From NCBI RefSeq assembly GCF_014207745.1, contig NZ_JACHJB010000002.1, forward strand, positions 62,001 to 126,000: a DNA stretch of 64,000 nucleotides, written 5' to 3'. Below the pieces are notes generated by a model. The model did not search any database. It saw only the letters and a program-made list of their open reading frames with translations, and was not told the origin of the DNA. The position numbers were made by a program, and so were the translations under genes. This DNA comes from Nonomuraea muscovyensis. GTDB taxonomy: Bacteria; Actinomycetota; Actinomycetes; Streptosporangiales; Streptosporangiaceae. Shown here one piece after another: positions 8,180 through 15,913 of this stretch (positions are counted from its first letter, which is position 1; each line of letters begins with the position of its first letter).

Positions 8180-9325
8180 ATGCTCCCCGTAGACCTTCCC
8201 GACACGGTGCGTGAGGCCCTGCTCGCCCCGCTGGTCGACCACCACTGCAACGGGGTGCGCCGCGACGAGCTGTCACGGTCCCAGTTCGAGCTGCTGATCG
8301 GCGACGGCGGCGGTCCGGCGCCCCCCGGCACCACCCACTTCGACACGCCGTTCGGCGCGGCCGTGCGCCGCTGGTGCGCCCCGGTGCTCGGCCTCGCCCC
8401 GCACGTGACCCCGTCCGTCTACCTGTCCCGGCGCGCCGAACTCGGCGCCGGCGAGGTCAACCGGCGGCTGCTGCGGGCCGCCGGGGTGGCGGCGTTCCTC
8501 GTGGACACCGGGCCGGAGAGCGGCGAGTTGCTGTCGGCCGCCGAGATGGGCCGCCACGCCGACGCGGCGGCCGACGAGATCGTCCGCATCGAGCAGATCG
8601 AGCACGACGTGGCCGAGATGGCGCGCATCGCCGTCGACTACCTGGACAGCCTCGCCGAGGAACTGGTCGCCAGGGCGGCACGCGCCGTCGGCATGAACAC
8701 GGTCATCGCCCACCGGTGCGGCCTCGACTTCGACCCGTCGCGGCCCAGCCGCGGCTCGGTGATCGCCGCGGCCAACCGGCGGCTGTCGGACCCCAAGGAG
8801 CGCCTGACGGACCCGGTCCTGCTGCGTCACCTGCTGTGGACCGCGGTCGACGTGGCGCGCGAGCGGGGCCTGCCGCTGCAGTTCCACACCGGGGCCGGCG
8901 ACGCCGACGTCGAGCCGCACCGCGCCGACCCGGCCCGGATGACGGGTTTCATCAAGGCGCTGCAGCCGATCGGGGTGCCGGTCGTCCTGCTGCACTGCTA
9001 CCCGTTCCACCGTCAGGCCGCCCATCTGGCCGCCCTGTTCCCGCACGTGTACGTGGACGTCGGCCAGGCGCTGGCCCGCACCGCCGCCGGGGCGTGGCGG
9101 ATCATGGACGAGGTGCTGGAGCTGGCGCCGTTCCACAAGCAGTTGTTCAGCTCCGACTGCTCCGGCGTGGCCGAGAGCTGCCACCTCGGCGCCGTGTACT
9201 TCCGCCGGTCGCTCGGCGTGGCGCTCAAGCCACGCGTCGACGCCGGCGAGTGGACGGCGGCCGACGCCGCGCGCGTGGCGCACATGGTGGGCTCCGGCAA
9301 CGCGCGCCGCATCTACCGCCTCTGA
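8180..9325 (+). CDS. Amidohydrolase family protein (FluG N-domain-like TIM barrel)
   Basis: 381 residues of the amidohydrolase-2 type. Metal-ligand-like segments are VDHHCNG near the N-terminus, LQFHTGAGD in the middle, LLHCYPFH (about 273-280) and SSDCSG near the C-terminus. This set matches the metal-dependent barrel related to the N-terminal region of FluG and to proteins encoded next to glutamine synthetase genes. Here no glutamine synthetase gene is adjacent, so the substrate is open; hydrolysis or decarboxylation are possible. The start ATG at 8180 follows a GGGAG-like site. It stands alone between two unrelated genes. Confidence 0.8.
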   Translation: MLPVDLPDTVREALLAPLVDHHCNGVRRDELSRSQFELLIGDGGGPAPPGTTHFDTPFGAAVRRWCAPVLGLAPHVTPSVYLSRRAELGAGEVNRRLLRAAGVAAFLVDTGPESGELLSAAEMGRHADAAADEIVRIEQIEHDVAEMARIAVDYLDSLAEELVARAARAVGMNTVIAHRCGLDFDPSRPSRGSVIAAANRRLSDPKERLTDPVLLRHLLWTAVDVARERGLPLQFHTGAGDADVEPHRADPARMTGFIKALQPIGVPVVLLHCYPFHRQAAHLAALFPHVYVDVGQALARTAAGAWRIMDEVLELAPFHKQLFSSDCSGVAESCHLGAVYFRRSLGVALKPRVDAGEWTAADAARVAHMVGSGNARRIYRL

Positions 9326-9478
9326 CCGCGCCGATCATCGCTCCTCCGATCGGCGCCCTCACGCCGCCGACGTAGTGGATCGGCGGGTGACACTCCGTCG
9401 CCACCCCGAAGTCGCGTCCGGGGGCGCGACCTGGTTTGCTTGGGCCCGTCACATCGCCTAACCGAGCGGGGGCTCGCC

Positions 9479-10261
9479 ATGCGCACCGTCGAACCCGAGG
9501 TCTTCCTCGTCGCCCGTCCGCAGCTCGACTACGACGAGCTCGCCCGCTACCTGCACGAGGTCGGCGGCGAGAGCTGGCTGGAGCGGCTCGACCGGGGCGA
9601 CCTCGACGCGCAGAACCTCGCCGAGTTCGCCGGCCGCCTGTGCTACCGCTCGTTCGAGCCGGGCCTCAACCCCAACGTCGTGCGCATCCGCGGCCAGCAG
9701 GACGAGTACCTGCGCAACATCCTGGCCAGCGCCCACGGCTCCGTGCTCGAACACGTCAGCTTCAGCTTCGTGCTGCACAACGTCAGCCGCGTGCTCACCC
9801 ACGAGCTGGTCCGCCACCGGCCCGGCGTCGCCATCTCCCAGGAGTCGCTGCGCTTCGTCCGGCTGGACGAGCTGCCCTTCTGGTTCCCCGAGTGGGCCAA
9901 GGAGGACGGCGAGCTGATGGAGCGGGCCACGGCCGTGCTGCGCGAGCTGGAGACGTTCCAGCTCTGGATGGCCGAGCACTTCGGCCTCGACGAGGAGGGT
10001 GTGCCGTTCTCGGAGAAGAAGCACCGCACCTCGTTCATGCGCCGCTTCGCCCCCGAGGGCGTCGCCACCGGCCTGGTGTGGAGCGCCAACGTCCGCACGC
10101 TGCGCCACACCATCGAGTCCCGCACGGCCGCCGGCGCGGAGGAGGAGATCCGCCTGCTGTTCCACCGCATCGGCGAGCTCATGGTCAAGGAGGCCCCCGC
10201 CCTGTTCGGCGACTACACCGTCGAGGACGGAGCGTGGATCCCGGGCTGGCGCAAGGTCTGA
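9479..10261 (+). CDS. thyX: Flavin-dependent thymidylate synthase (ThyX), variant signature
   Basis: 260 residues. ThyX makes dTMP from dUMP using FAD and methylene-tetrahydrofolate. The core segments ASAHGSVLEHVSFSF and HELVRHRPGVAISQESLR are recognisable. The classical signature is RHR, seven residues, then Ser; here RHR (112-114) is followed by eight residues before Ser123, with another Ser at 120. The segment MRRFAPEG near the C-terminus is typical of dUMP/FAD-binding parts. ATG at 9479 follows a G-rich site; an upstream ATG at 9440 is less likely. It converges on the MoaD-like gene. Confidence 0.85.
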   Translation: MRTVEPEVFLVARPQLDYDELARYLHEVGGESWLERLDRGDLDAQNLAEFAGRLCYRSFEPGLNPNVVRIRGQQDEYLRNILASAHGSVLEHVSFSFVLHNVSRVLTHELVRHRPGVAISQESLRFVRLDELPFWFPEWAKEDGELMERATAVLRELETFQLWMAEHFGLDEEGVPFSEKKHRTSFMRRFAPEGVATGLVWSANVRTLRHTIESRTAAGAEEEIRLLFHRIGELMVKEAPALFGDYTVEDGAWIPGWRKV

Positions 10262-10319
10262 GCGACCGCCCCGCCCGCGACCGGCCCGACTGGGGCCGGC
10301 CCACCCGGGGCCGGCCCGG

Positions 10320-10628
10320 CTAGGCCAGCGTCGGCAGGACGTAGACCTCGGCGCCCGGAGGCAGCGCGAAGTCGAGGCTGCCGAGGCCCCGCGCGTTCTC
10401 CCCGGAGACGATCATGCTGATGTGGCGGCGGATCCGCCCGTACTCATCGCGCAGCCGCTCCTCCAGCAGCGGGTGCGTACGGCGTAGTTTGTCGAGCGCG
10501 GCGCCCAGCGTGGGCGGGGTGTCGGTGTCGGCCCCGACGGCGAACACCTTCACCTCGCTCAGCCCGCTCACCCAGCGCCGCAGCGAGCCGGGGAGCACGA
10601 ACACGACCATCGTCACGGGCTTGGCCAT
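10320..10628 (-). CDS. MoaD/ThiS-family ubiquitin-like small protein
   Basis: 102 residues with a beta-grasp pattern (MVVFVLPGSL..., central TLGAALDKLRRTHPLLEERL helix, C-terminal GAEVYVLPTLA). MoaD and ThiS carry sulfur on a C-terminal Gly-Gly; this protein ends LPTLA with no Gly-Gly, so ordinary thiocarboxylate chemistry is not expected unless it is modified otherwise. It follows the BNR-repeat gene by 3 nt and is surely co-transcribed with it. Such pairs occur in other actinomycetes, and the joint role is unknown to me. Confidence 0.75.
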   Translation of the reverse strand: MAKPVTMVVFVLPGSLRRWVSGLSEVKVFAVGADTDTPPTLGAALDKLRRTHPLLEERLRDEYGRIRRHISMIVSGENARGLGSLDFALPPGAEVYVLPTLA

Positions 10629-10631
10629 GGC

Positions 10632-11711
10632 CTACAGCACCGCCGCGCGCACGGTCAGCACGTCGGGCAGGTGCCGGGCGACCAGGGTCCAGCTCTCGCC
10701 GTCGTCGCGCGAGACGTGGACCTCGCCGTCGCGGGTGCCGAAGAACACCCCCGCCTCGGAGGCGGTCATCGCGTCGCGCAGCACCCCCACGTACACCGGC
10801 GGCTCAGGCAGGCCCCGGTCGAAGGGCCGCCAGGTGCCGCCGCCGTCGTCGCTGCGGTAGACGCGCAGGTGGTGGCCGACCGGGGTGCGGTCGAGGTCGG
10901 CCTGCAGCGGCAGCACGTAGACGGTGTCGGGCCGGGAGGGGTGCACCGCGACCGGGAAGCCGAAGTCGGACGGCAGCGACGAGCCGATGTCGGTCCAGGT
11001 GCCGCCGAAGTCGTCGCTGCGGTAGACGCCGAAGTGGTGCTGCAGGTAGAGCCGGTCGGGCCGGGAGGGGTGCAGGCTCACCTTGTGCACGCACTGCCCG
11101 AACTCGGGGAACTGCTGCCCCTCCGGCAGGAACGGCGCGCGGATGCCGCGGTTGGCCGCCTCCCACGACAGGCCGCCGTCGGCCGTGCGGTAGAAGCCGG
11201 CCGCCGACACCGCGACGCCCATGATCCGCGGGTCGGACGGGTGCGGGACGATCGTGTGCAGGCACAGGCCGCCGCCGCCCGGCTGCCACCGTTCGCGGTG
11301 CGGGTGCTCCCACAGCCCCTCGACGAGGGAGTAGGTGACGCCGCCGTCCTCCGATCTGAACAGGGCGGCTGGCTCGGCCCCGGCCCACACCACGCCGGGC
11401 TCCGCCGGTGACGGCTGGATCTGCCACACCCGCTCCAGCGTCGCCCCCGTCTTGTCGGGGAACGCCACCGGCGGGCGGGACGCCTCCTGCCAGGACGCGC
11501 CCAAATCGTCGGAGTACATCACGGACGGCCCGAAATGGCCGTACTCGATGCCGGCGAGGAGGCGCGGAGTGTCGCCGCGGGTGTCGATCGCCACGGACGG
11601 CACCCCGATCGTGGCGAACCGGACCGGCTCCACCTCGAACGGGCCGCCGCCCGCCGAGCGGGCGAGGAACAGGCCCTTGCGGGTGCCGATCGCGAGCAGC
11701 GCGTCAGTCAT
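10632..11711 (-). CDS. BNR/sialidase-like beta-propeller protein
   Basis: 359 residues with at least five BNR-type Asp-box repeats (YSDDLGASW, RSEDGGVTY, RTADGGLSW, RSDDFGGTW, RSDDGGGTW, SRDDGESW), typical of a six- or seven-bladed propeller. There is no signal peptide, so it should be cytoplasmic. Sialidase catalytic arginines are not obvious; many such proteins are not sialidases. ATG at 11711 has GGGAG about 7 nt upstream; a much longer frame upstream is probably not used. It is translated just ahead of the MoaD-like protein, which suggests a shared process. Confidence 0.82.
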   Translation of the reverse strand: MTDALLAIGTRKGLFLARSAGGGPFEVEPVRFATIGVPSVAIDTRGDTPRLLAGIEYGHFGPSVMYSDDLGASWQEASRPPVAFPDKTGATLERVWQIQPSPAEPGVVWAGAEPAALFRSEDGGVTYSLVEGLWEHPHRERWQPGGGGLCLHTIVPHPSDPRIMGVAVSAAGFYRTADGGLSWEAANRGIRAPFLPEGQQFPEFGQCVHKVSLHPSRPDRLYLQHHFGVYRSDDFGGTWTDIGSSLPSDFGFPVAVHPSRPDTVYVLPLQADLDRTPVGHHLRVYRSDDGGGTWRPFDRGLPEPPVYVGVLRDAMTASEAGVFFGTRDGEVHVSRDDGESWTLVARHLPDVLTVRAAVL

Positions 11712-11830
11712 GCCCAAGCTCCCATCGGTTCGGGTGCGTGTTGCGGCCATCGTGCCACGCCGATGGGCCGCCCGCCCGGGACTGGCCGATTCCCCGCCGG
11801 TGAGCGGCCGTTTTGCCAAGATTTGGCACC

Positions 11831-11878
11831 GTCCCGCCGTCCCGCCGTCCCGCCGTCCCGCCGTCCCGCCGTCCCGCC
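11831..11878. repeat. Octanucleotide tandem repeat, GTCCCGCC x 6
   Basis: Six exact copies lie head to tail between the SARP gene and the BNR gene, ahead of the latter. An 8-nt unit in a noncoding gap can vary by slippage and could change promoter spacing. Confidence 0.9.
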
Positions 11879-11930
11879 GTACGACGGCGTGGACCCGGCC
11901 TCCTCCTGAGGGCCGGGGACGCCGTGATCC

Positions 11931-12674
11931 TCAGCCGAGCCGCGTGTCGTCGTTGAGCATCCGCGTCTGCAGGTCCGTCAGCGCCCTGCCGGGATCCAGC
12001 CCCCGGAGCTCGGCGATGACCGCCCACGCCTCCCGGTAGGCGTCCAGCGCCGCCGCCCGCCGGCCGTCGCGGTACAGGGCGAGCATGAGCTGCGCCCAGA
12101 GCCGTTCGCGCAGCGGGTCGTCGGCGAGGGCCGCCCGCAGGAGGACGACGGCCTCGTCCAGCCGCCGCAGCGCCAGCAGCGCCTCCACGTGATCGTGCAC
12201 GGCGGTCAGGCGCCGGTCGGTCAGCTCGGCGGCGGCCAGGCCGAGCGGGTCGGAGCCGTCGTGGAGGCCGTCCAGCGCGGGCCCGGTCCACAGCCCGAGC
12301 GCCCGCGCCAGGTCGCGGGTCGCCTCCTCGTGCCGGGCCGCCTCCAGCGCCCGCCTGCCGGCCTCGGCCAGGGCGGTGAAGCGGACGGCGTCCACGTCGG
12401 CGGCCGAGACCCGGTATCCGTAGGGCACCGCGTCGATCGTCACCTCCGGGGCGAGCAGCCCGCGCAGGTCGCAGACGTACGTCTTGAGGTTGCCGCGCGC
12501 CGAGCGCGGCTCCCGCCCGTTCCACAGGCCGCGGATCAGCCGGTCGGCGGAGACGCCCGAGGCCGGGGCCAGGCAGAGCAGGGCGAGAAGCTGACGGTGC
12601 TTGCGCCTCGTCACCGCGACGGCGTGACCGTCGGCGCCGACGACGTCCAGCGGGCCCAGAAGCCGGATCTCCAT
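11931..12674 (-). CDS. SARP family transcriptional regulator (AfsR/DnrI type)
   Basis: 247 residues with an OmpR-like winged helix (about 1-95; LLGPLDVV, RRKHRQLLALL, NLKTYVCDLR) and a bacterial transcriptional activation domain (about 100-240; ALYRDGRRAAALDAYREA). SARPs activate secondary-metabolite genes by binding direct repeats. No biosynthetic cluster lies beside it; its closest neighbour is a divergently oriented secreted protease. ATG at 12674 fits the domain start. It may control distant genes. Confidence 0.88.
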   Translation of the reverse strand: MEIRLLGPLDVVGADGHAVAVTRRKHRQLLALLCLAPASGVSADRLIRGLWNGREPRSARGNLKTYVCDLRGLLAPEVTIDAVPYGYRVSAADVDAVRFTALAEAGRRALEAARHEEATRDLARALGLWTGPALDGLHDGSDPLGLAAAELTDRRLTAVHDHVEALLALRRLDEAVVLLRAALADDPLRERLWAQLMLALYRDGRRAAALDAYREAWAVIAELRGLDPGRALTDLQTRMLNDDTRLG

Positions 12675-12812
12675 TCAGGCTCCGCACCGAAATGATGATC
12701 TCACGGAAGAGGACGATAAGTGATGATCGCTGACCGTGCGGGGTGAACCGATTGTGAACCGCGGCCTGTGATGATCATGCCGCGTTCATCCGCTTCGGGA
12801 AAGGACCGGCAC

Positions 12813-14024
12813 GTGCTCAGGAAGTTACTCGGGGTCGCCGTCGCGGCCACCGTCGCGATCTCCGCCGCCCCCGCCGCGTACGGCGACACGGACCCGGTGG
12901 AGGACGTCCCCACCGTCACCGACGCCGCCCAGGCCGAGCTGGAGGACCTCCGGCAGCTCGCCACGGAGGAGGGCATCACCCTGGACGAGGCCGTCGCCCG
13001 GTACGGCTGGCAGGACGACTTCGTCGCCGTCGCCAACCGGCTCCGGGACGCCCACCCGGACACGTACGCCGGAGCGGTGGTCGCCGAGGACGGCACCAGC
13101 GGCTGGATCGCCTTCAAGGGCGAGGCCCCGGCCACGGCGGCCGAGCTGACCGCGGCGGTCCCCGTCCCCGTCAAGGTCGTCGCCGACCGCGGCTACTCCG
13201 AGGAGGAGCTGAGGCAGACGCTCAGGACGACCCATTTCGGCATGCTCGAACAGCCCGGCGTCGCCAACAGCGCCGGCGAGTACGACATCGAGACCGGCGT
13301 GGTCACCGTGGAGGTGGAGCCGGCCGAGCCGCTGACCGATCCGGAGGCCAAGGAACGCTTCCGCGCCCGGCTCCAGCCCGTGCGGGCCGCCAACGCCGCC
13401 GTCAAGGTCGAGGTGAAGGTCGCCGACAAGGTCGAGATGGGCACCGAGGCGTACATCCGCGGCGGCGGCTACCTCGACAAGACGAACGGCGCGACCTGGT
13501 GCACCACGGCGTTCACCGTCAAGCAGGGCAACGCCCGCGGCGTCGCCACCGCGGCCCACTGCGGGGAGTCCAAGCTGCGCTACCTCAACCACGGCACGTC
13601 CAGCTACACCACCATCTCCCGCAAGCGCCGCCACTCGGGCGGCCACGGCGACGTGGGCTGGTTCACCACCGGCGGCTACACGGCCGCCCGGACCTTCTAC
13701 TACAACCGCGGCAAGACCAGGTACGTGGACGACACCCGCTGGGCGGTGCAGGGGGTGGCGATCTCCAACTTCGGCCGGACCACCGGCTACAAGGGCAGCC
13801 CCAAGGTGCACCGGATCAACGTGTGCTACGGCGACTTCTGCGACATGGTCGCGATGGACAAGCACTACACCGCCGGCGGCGACAGCGGCGGCCCCTGGTA
13901 CCGCGGCAACACCGCCTACGGCATCCACTCGGGCTACGTGGTGCTCGGCGGGAAGAAGCGGTCCACCTTCAGCGAGGTGAGGTACCTGCCGCAGGCGCTC
14001 GACATCTCCGTCTTCGAGCGCTGA
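12813..14024 (+). CDS. Secreted S1 family serine protease with propeptide
   Basis: 403 residues: signal peptide (about 1-24), a roughly 180-residue propeptide and a chymotrypsin-like domain. The catalytic triad reads His249 (TAAHC), an Asp in GHGDVGWF and Ser358 (GGDSGGP). Two cysteine pairs are likely (CTTA...AAHC and CYGDFC). The GTG start at 12813 follows AAAGGA and gives a clean signal peptide. The propeptide arrangement resembles streptogrisin/alpha-lytic types that fold with a pro-region. A 15-bp hairpin follows the stop. Confidence 0.9.
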   Translation: MLRKLLGVAVAATVAISAAPAAYGDTDPVEDVPTVTDAAQAELEDLRQLATEEGITLDEAVARYGWQDDFVAVANRLRDAHPDTYAGAVVAEDGTSGWIAFKGEAPATAAELTAAVPVPVKVVADRGYSEEELRQTLRTTHFGMLEQPGVANSAGEYDIETGVVTVEVEPAEPLTDPEAKERFRARLQPVRAANAAVKVEVKVADKVEMGTEAYIRGGGYLDKTNGATWCTTAFTVKQGNARGVATAAHCGESKLRYLNHGTSSYTTISRKRRHSGGHGDVGWFTTGGYTAARTFYYNRGKTRYVDDTRWAVQGVAISNFGRTTGYKGSPKVHRINVCYGDFCDMVAMDKHYTAGGDSGGPWYRGNTAYGIHSGYVVLGGKKRSTFSEVRYLPQALDISVFER

Positions 14025-14037
14025 GGCCCGGTGAGCG

Positions 14038-14075
14038 GGCCGTCCGGGCAGGCGGTGCCACCTGCCCGGACGGCC
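14038..14075 (+). terminator. 15-bp hairpin after the protease gene
   Basis: Arms 14038-14052 and 14061-14075 are exact reverse complements around an 8-nt loop, 14 nt after the protease stop. Confidence 0.75.
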
Positions 14076-14120
14076 GTCGACGCGGCCGTGACGAGGCCGG
14101 GACCGCTGCCGTGACGAGGA

Positions 14121-14180
14121 CGTCAGCGCGACCGTCAGCTTGACCGTCAGCGGGACGGTCAGCGGGACCGTCAGCGGGGC
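14121..14180. repeat. 12-nt imperfect tandem repeat x 5 (CGTCAGCGGGAC-like)
   Basis: Five 12-nt units with one to three differences span the gap after the protease terminator and enter the last codons of the SDR gene (its stop is at 14171). The C-terminal Pro/Arg tail of the SDR protein is therefore partly repeat-encoded. Confidence 0.8.
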
Positions 14181-14953
14181 CGCGGCGGACCGAGGAGCAG
14201 GCCGCCGTTCACCTCCAGGGTCTGCCCGGTGATCCAGCGGGCGTCGTCGGAGGCGAAGAACGCCACGGCGTCGCCGACGTCCGCCGGCTGCCCGTGGCGG
14301 CCCAGCGAGATCAGGCCGGCGACGTGCCGCGCGGCCTCGGGGTCCTCGCTCAGCCAGCCGTTCATGTCGGTCTCGGTGATGCCCGGCGACACGGTGTTGA
14401 CCGTGATGCCGCGCTCGCCCAGGGTGTGGGCCAGCGAGCGGCCGAAGGCGTTGAGCGCGCCCTTCGTCATCGCGTACACGATCTCCGGGGTGGCGAACCA
14501 GGTGACGCCGGACGAGACGTTGACGACGCGGCCCCCGTCGCGCATCAGCGGCAGCGCCCGCTGCGTGACGAACAACGGCGCCCGTACGTTGATCGCGAAC
14601 ATCCGGTCGTAGCTCTCCGGGGTCGCCCCGTCGATGGTGGCGCTGTAGTCGATCACGGCGGCGTTGTTGACCAGGATGTCCAGCGAGCGCCCGGCCAGCC
14701 CCTGTTCGAGCCCGGCGAACAGGGCGTCCAGCTCGCCTTCCGCGTCGCCGGCCACGCCGAAGTCGGCCCGCACCGCGAACGCCTGACCGCCCGCCGCAAG
14801 GATCGCCGCCACCGTCTCCTCGGCCGCCGCCCGGCCGGTGCCGTAGTGCACGGCGACGAGCGCGCCGTCGGCGGCCAGCCGCCGCGCGACGGCGCGACCG
14901 ATGCCCCGCGAGGCACCGGTCACCAGAGCCGTCCTCCCCGTCAGATCGGTCAC
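14171..14953 (-). CDS. SDR family oxidoreductase
   Basis: 260 residues with the NAD(P)-binding TGASRGIG (about 12-19), NNAA, a Ser in VSSG, the YAMTK active-site pair and SPGITETDM. These define a classical short-chain dehydrogenase/reductase; an Arg after the glycine motif suggests NADPH. The GTG at 14953 is chosen because GAGGGG lies upstream and it sits 4 residues before the fold starts. The gene is divergent from an XRE regulator with two palindromes between them, so it is likely that regulator's target. The substrate is unknown. Confidence 0.9.
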   Translation of the reverse strand: MTDLTGRTALVTGASRGIGRAVARRLAADGALVAVHYGTGRAAAEETVAAILAAGGQAFAVRADFGVAGDAEGELDALFAGLEQGLAGRSLDILVNNAAVIDYSATIDGATPESYDRMFAINVRAPLFVTQRALPLMRDGGRVVNVSSGVTWFATPEIVYAMTKGALNAFGRSLAHTLGERGITVNTVSPGITETDMNGWLSEDPEAARHVAGLISLGRHGQPADVGDAVAFFASDDARWITGQTLEVNGGLLLGPPRPR

Positions 14954-15032
14954 GATGGAGATCCCCTCACAGCCTCGGTGGTGGAGGTCCATCCTGGGCG
15001 GGGGTGTTCGGGGCCGTCCAATACCCGCTGTC

Positions 15033-15080
15033 ATAACCGACGGTTATCGGCGTGCGGGCGGGTCCGCTACCTCAGAGGTA
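15033..15080. promoter_or_regulatory. Two perfect palindromes in the SDR/XRE divergent promoter
   Basis: ATAACCG-A-CGGTTAT occupies 15033-15047 and TACCTC-A-GAGGTA occupies 15068-15080. Both are exact odd-length palindromes in the 165-bp gap between divergent genes. They are candidate operators, one perhaps for the XRE regulator itself. Binding is inferred from position. Confidence 0.6.
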
Positions 15081-15118
15081 ATCGTGCCGCTTCCCCGCCG
15101 TCCCGTAATGTGCCGGGC

Positions 15119-15913
15119 ATGGGAGCACTCGCATTGACAGAGGAGTCCTTCGGCGACCTGTTGCGGTCCTGGCGGCAGCGGCGGCGGGTGAGCCAGCTCG
15201 ACCTGGCGATCGAGGCTGACGTGTCGGCCCGCCACGTCAGCTTCCTGGAGACCGGGCGGGCCCGGCCGAGCCGAGAGATGGTGATGAGACTGGCCGAGGA
15301 ACTGGAGGTGCCGCTGCGGCACCGCAACAGGCTGCTGGTGGCGGCCGGGTTCGCGCCGGTCTTCCCCGAGCGGGAGGTGCGCGCGCCCGAGATGGGGGTG
15401 GTGCGGCAGGCCCTGGACAAGATCCTGGCCGGCCACGAGCCGTACCCGGCGCTGGTCGTGGACGCGGCGTGGAACCTGGTCGCGGCCAACTCGGCGGCCG
15501 CCATGTTCATGGACGGCGTCCCGGCCGAGCTGCTGAAGGAGCCGATCAACGCGATGCGGCTGTCGCTGCACCCCGACGCCATGGGCGGCAGGCTGATCAA
15601 CCTGGCCGAGGTGCGCGCCCACCTGCTGCACCAGTTGCGCAGGCAGGCCGAGGCGTCGGCCCACGGGGCGCTGGCCGAGCTGCACGACGAGCTGGCCGCC
15701 TACACCTACCCCGGGGTCGACCTCAACGTGGCGCACGTGCCGGGCCCGGCCGACATCCTGATCCCGCTGCGGATCAGGCACGGTGACCGGGTGCTGTCGA
15801 TGTTCACCACGATCGCCACGTTCGGCACGCCCGTGGACGTGACGGTGTCGGAGCTGGCCATCGAGACGTTCTGGCCGAACGACGAGGAGACCGCGGCGGC
15901 CTTCGCCCGCTAA
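15119..15913 (+). CDS. XRE family regulator with MmyB-like ligand domain
   Basis: 264 residues. The N-terminal helix-turn-helix (about 10-70, RVSQLDLAIEADVSARHVSFLETGR) is followed by an MmyB-like ligand-binding region (about 100-260; ALVVDAAWNLVAANSAAAMF). Such regulators often control an adjacent divergent oxidoreductase, which is the arrangement here. ATG at 15119 gives the usual N-terminus. Its TAA stop overlaps the stop of the convergent flavohaemoglobin gene by 2 bp. Confidence 0.9.
   Translation: MGALALTEESFGDLLRSWRQRRRVSQLDLAIEADVSARHVSFLETGRARPSREMVMRLAEELEVPLRHRNRLLVAAGFAPVFPEREVRAPEMGVVRQALDKILAGHEPYPALVVDAAWNLVAANSAAAMFMDGVPAELLKEPINAMRLSLHPDAMGGRLINLAEVRAHLLHQLRRQAEASAHGALAELHDELAAYTYPGVDLNVAHVPGPADILIPLRIRHGDRVLSMFTTIATFGTPVDVTVSELAIETFWPNDEETAAAFAR

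Noticed and set aside
12813..14024. SARP plus protease as part of a biosynthetic cluster
   Set aside because: No synthase, tailoring or transport genes of a secondary-metabolite cluster surround the SARP gene.
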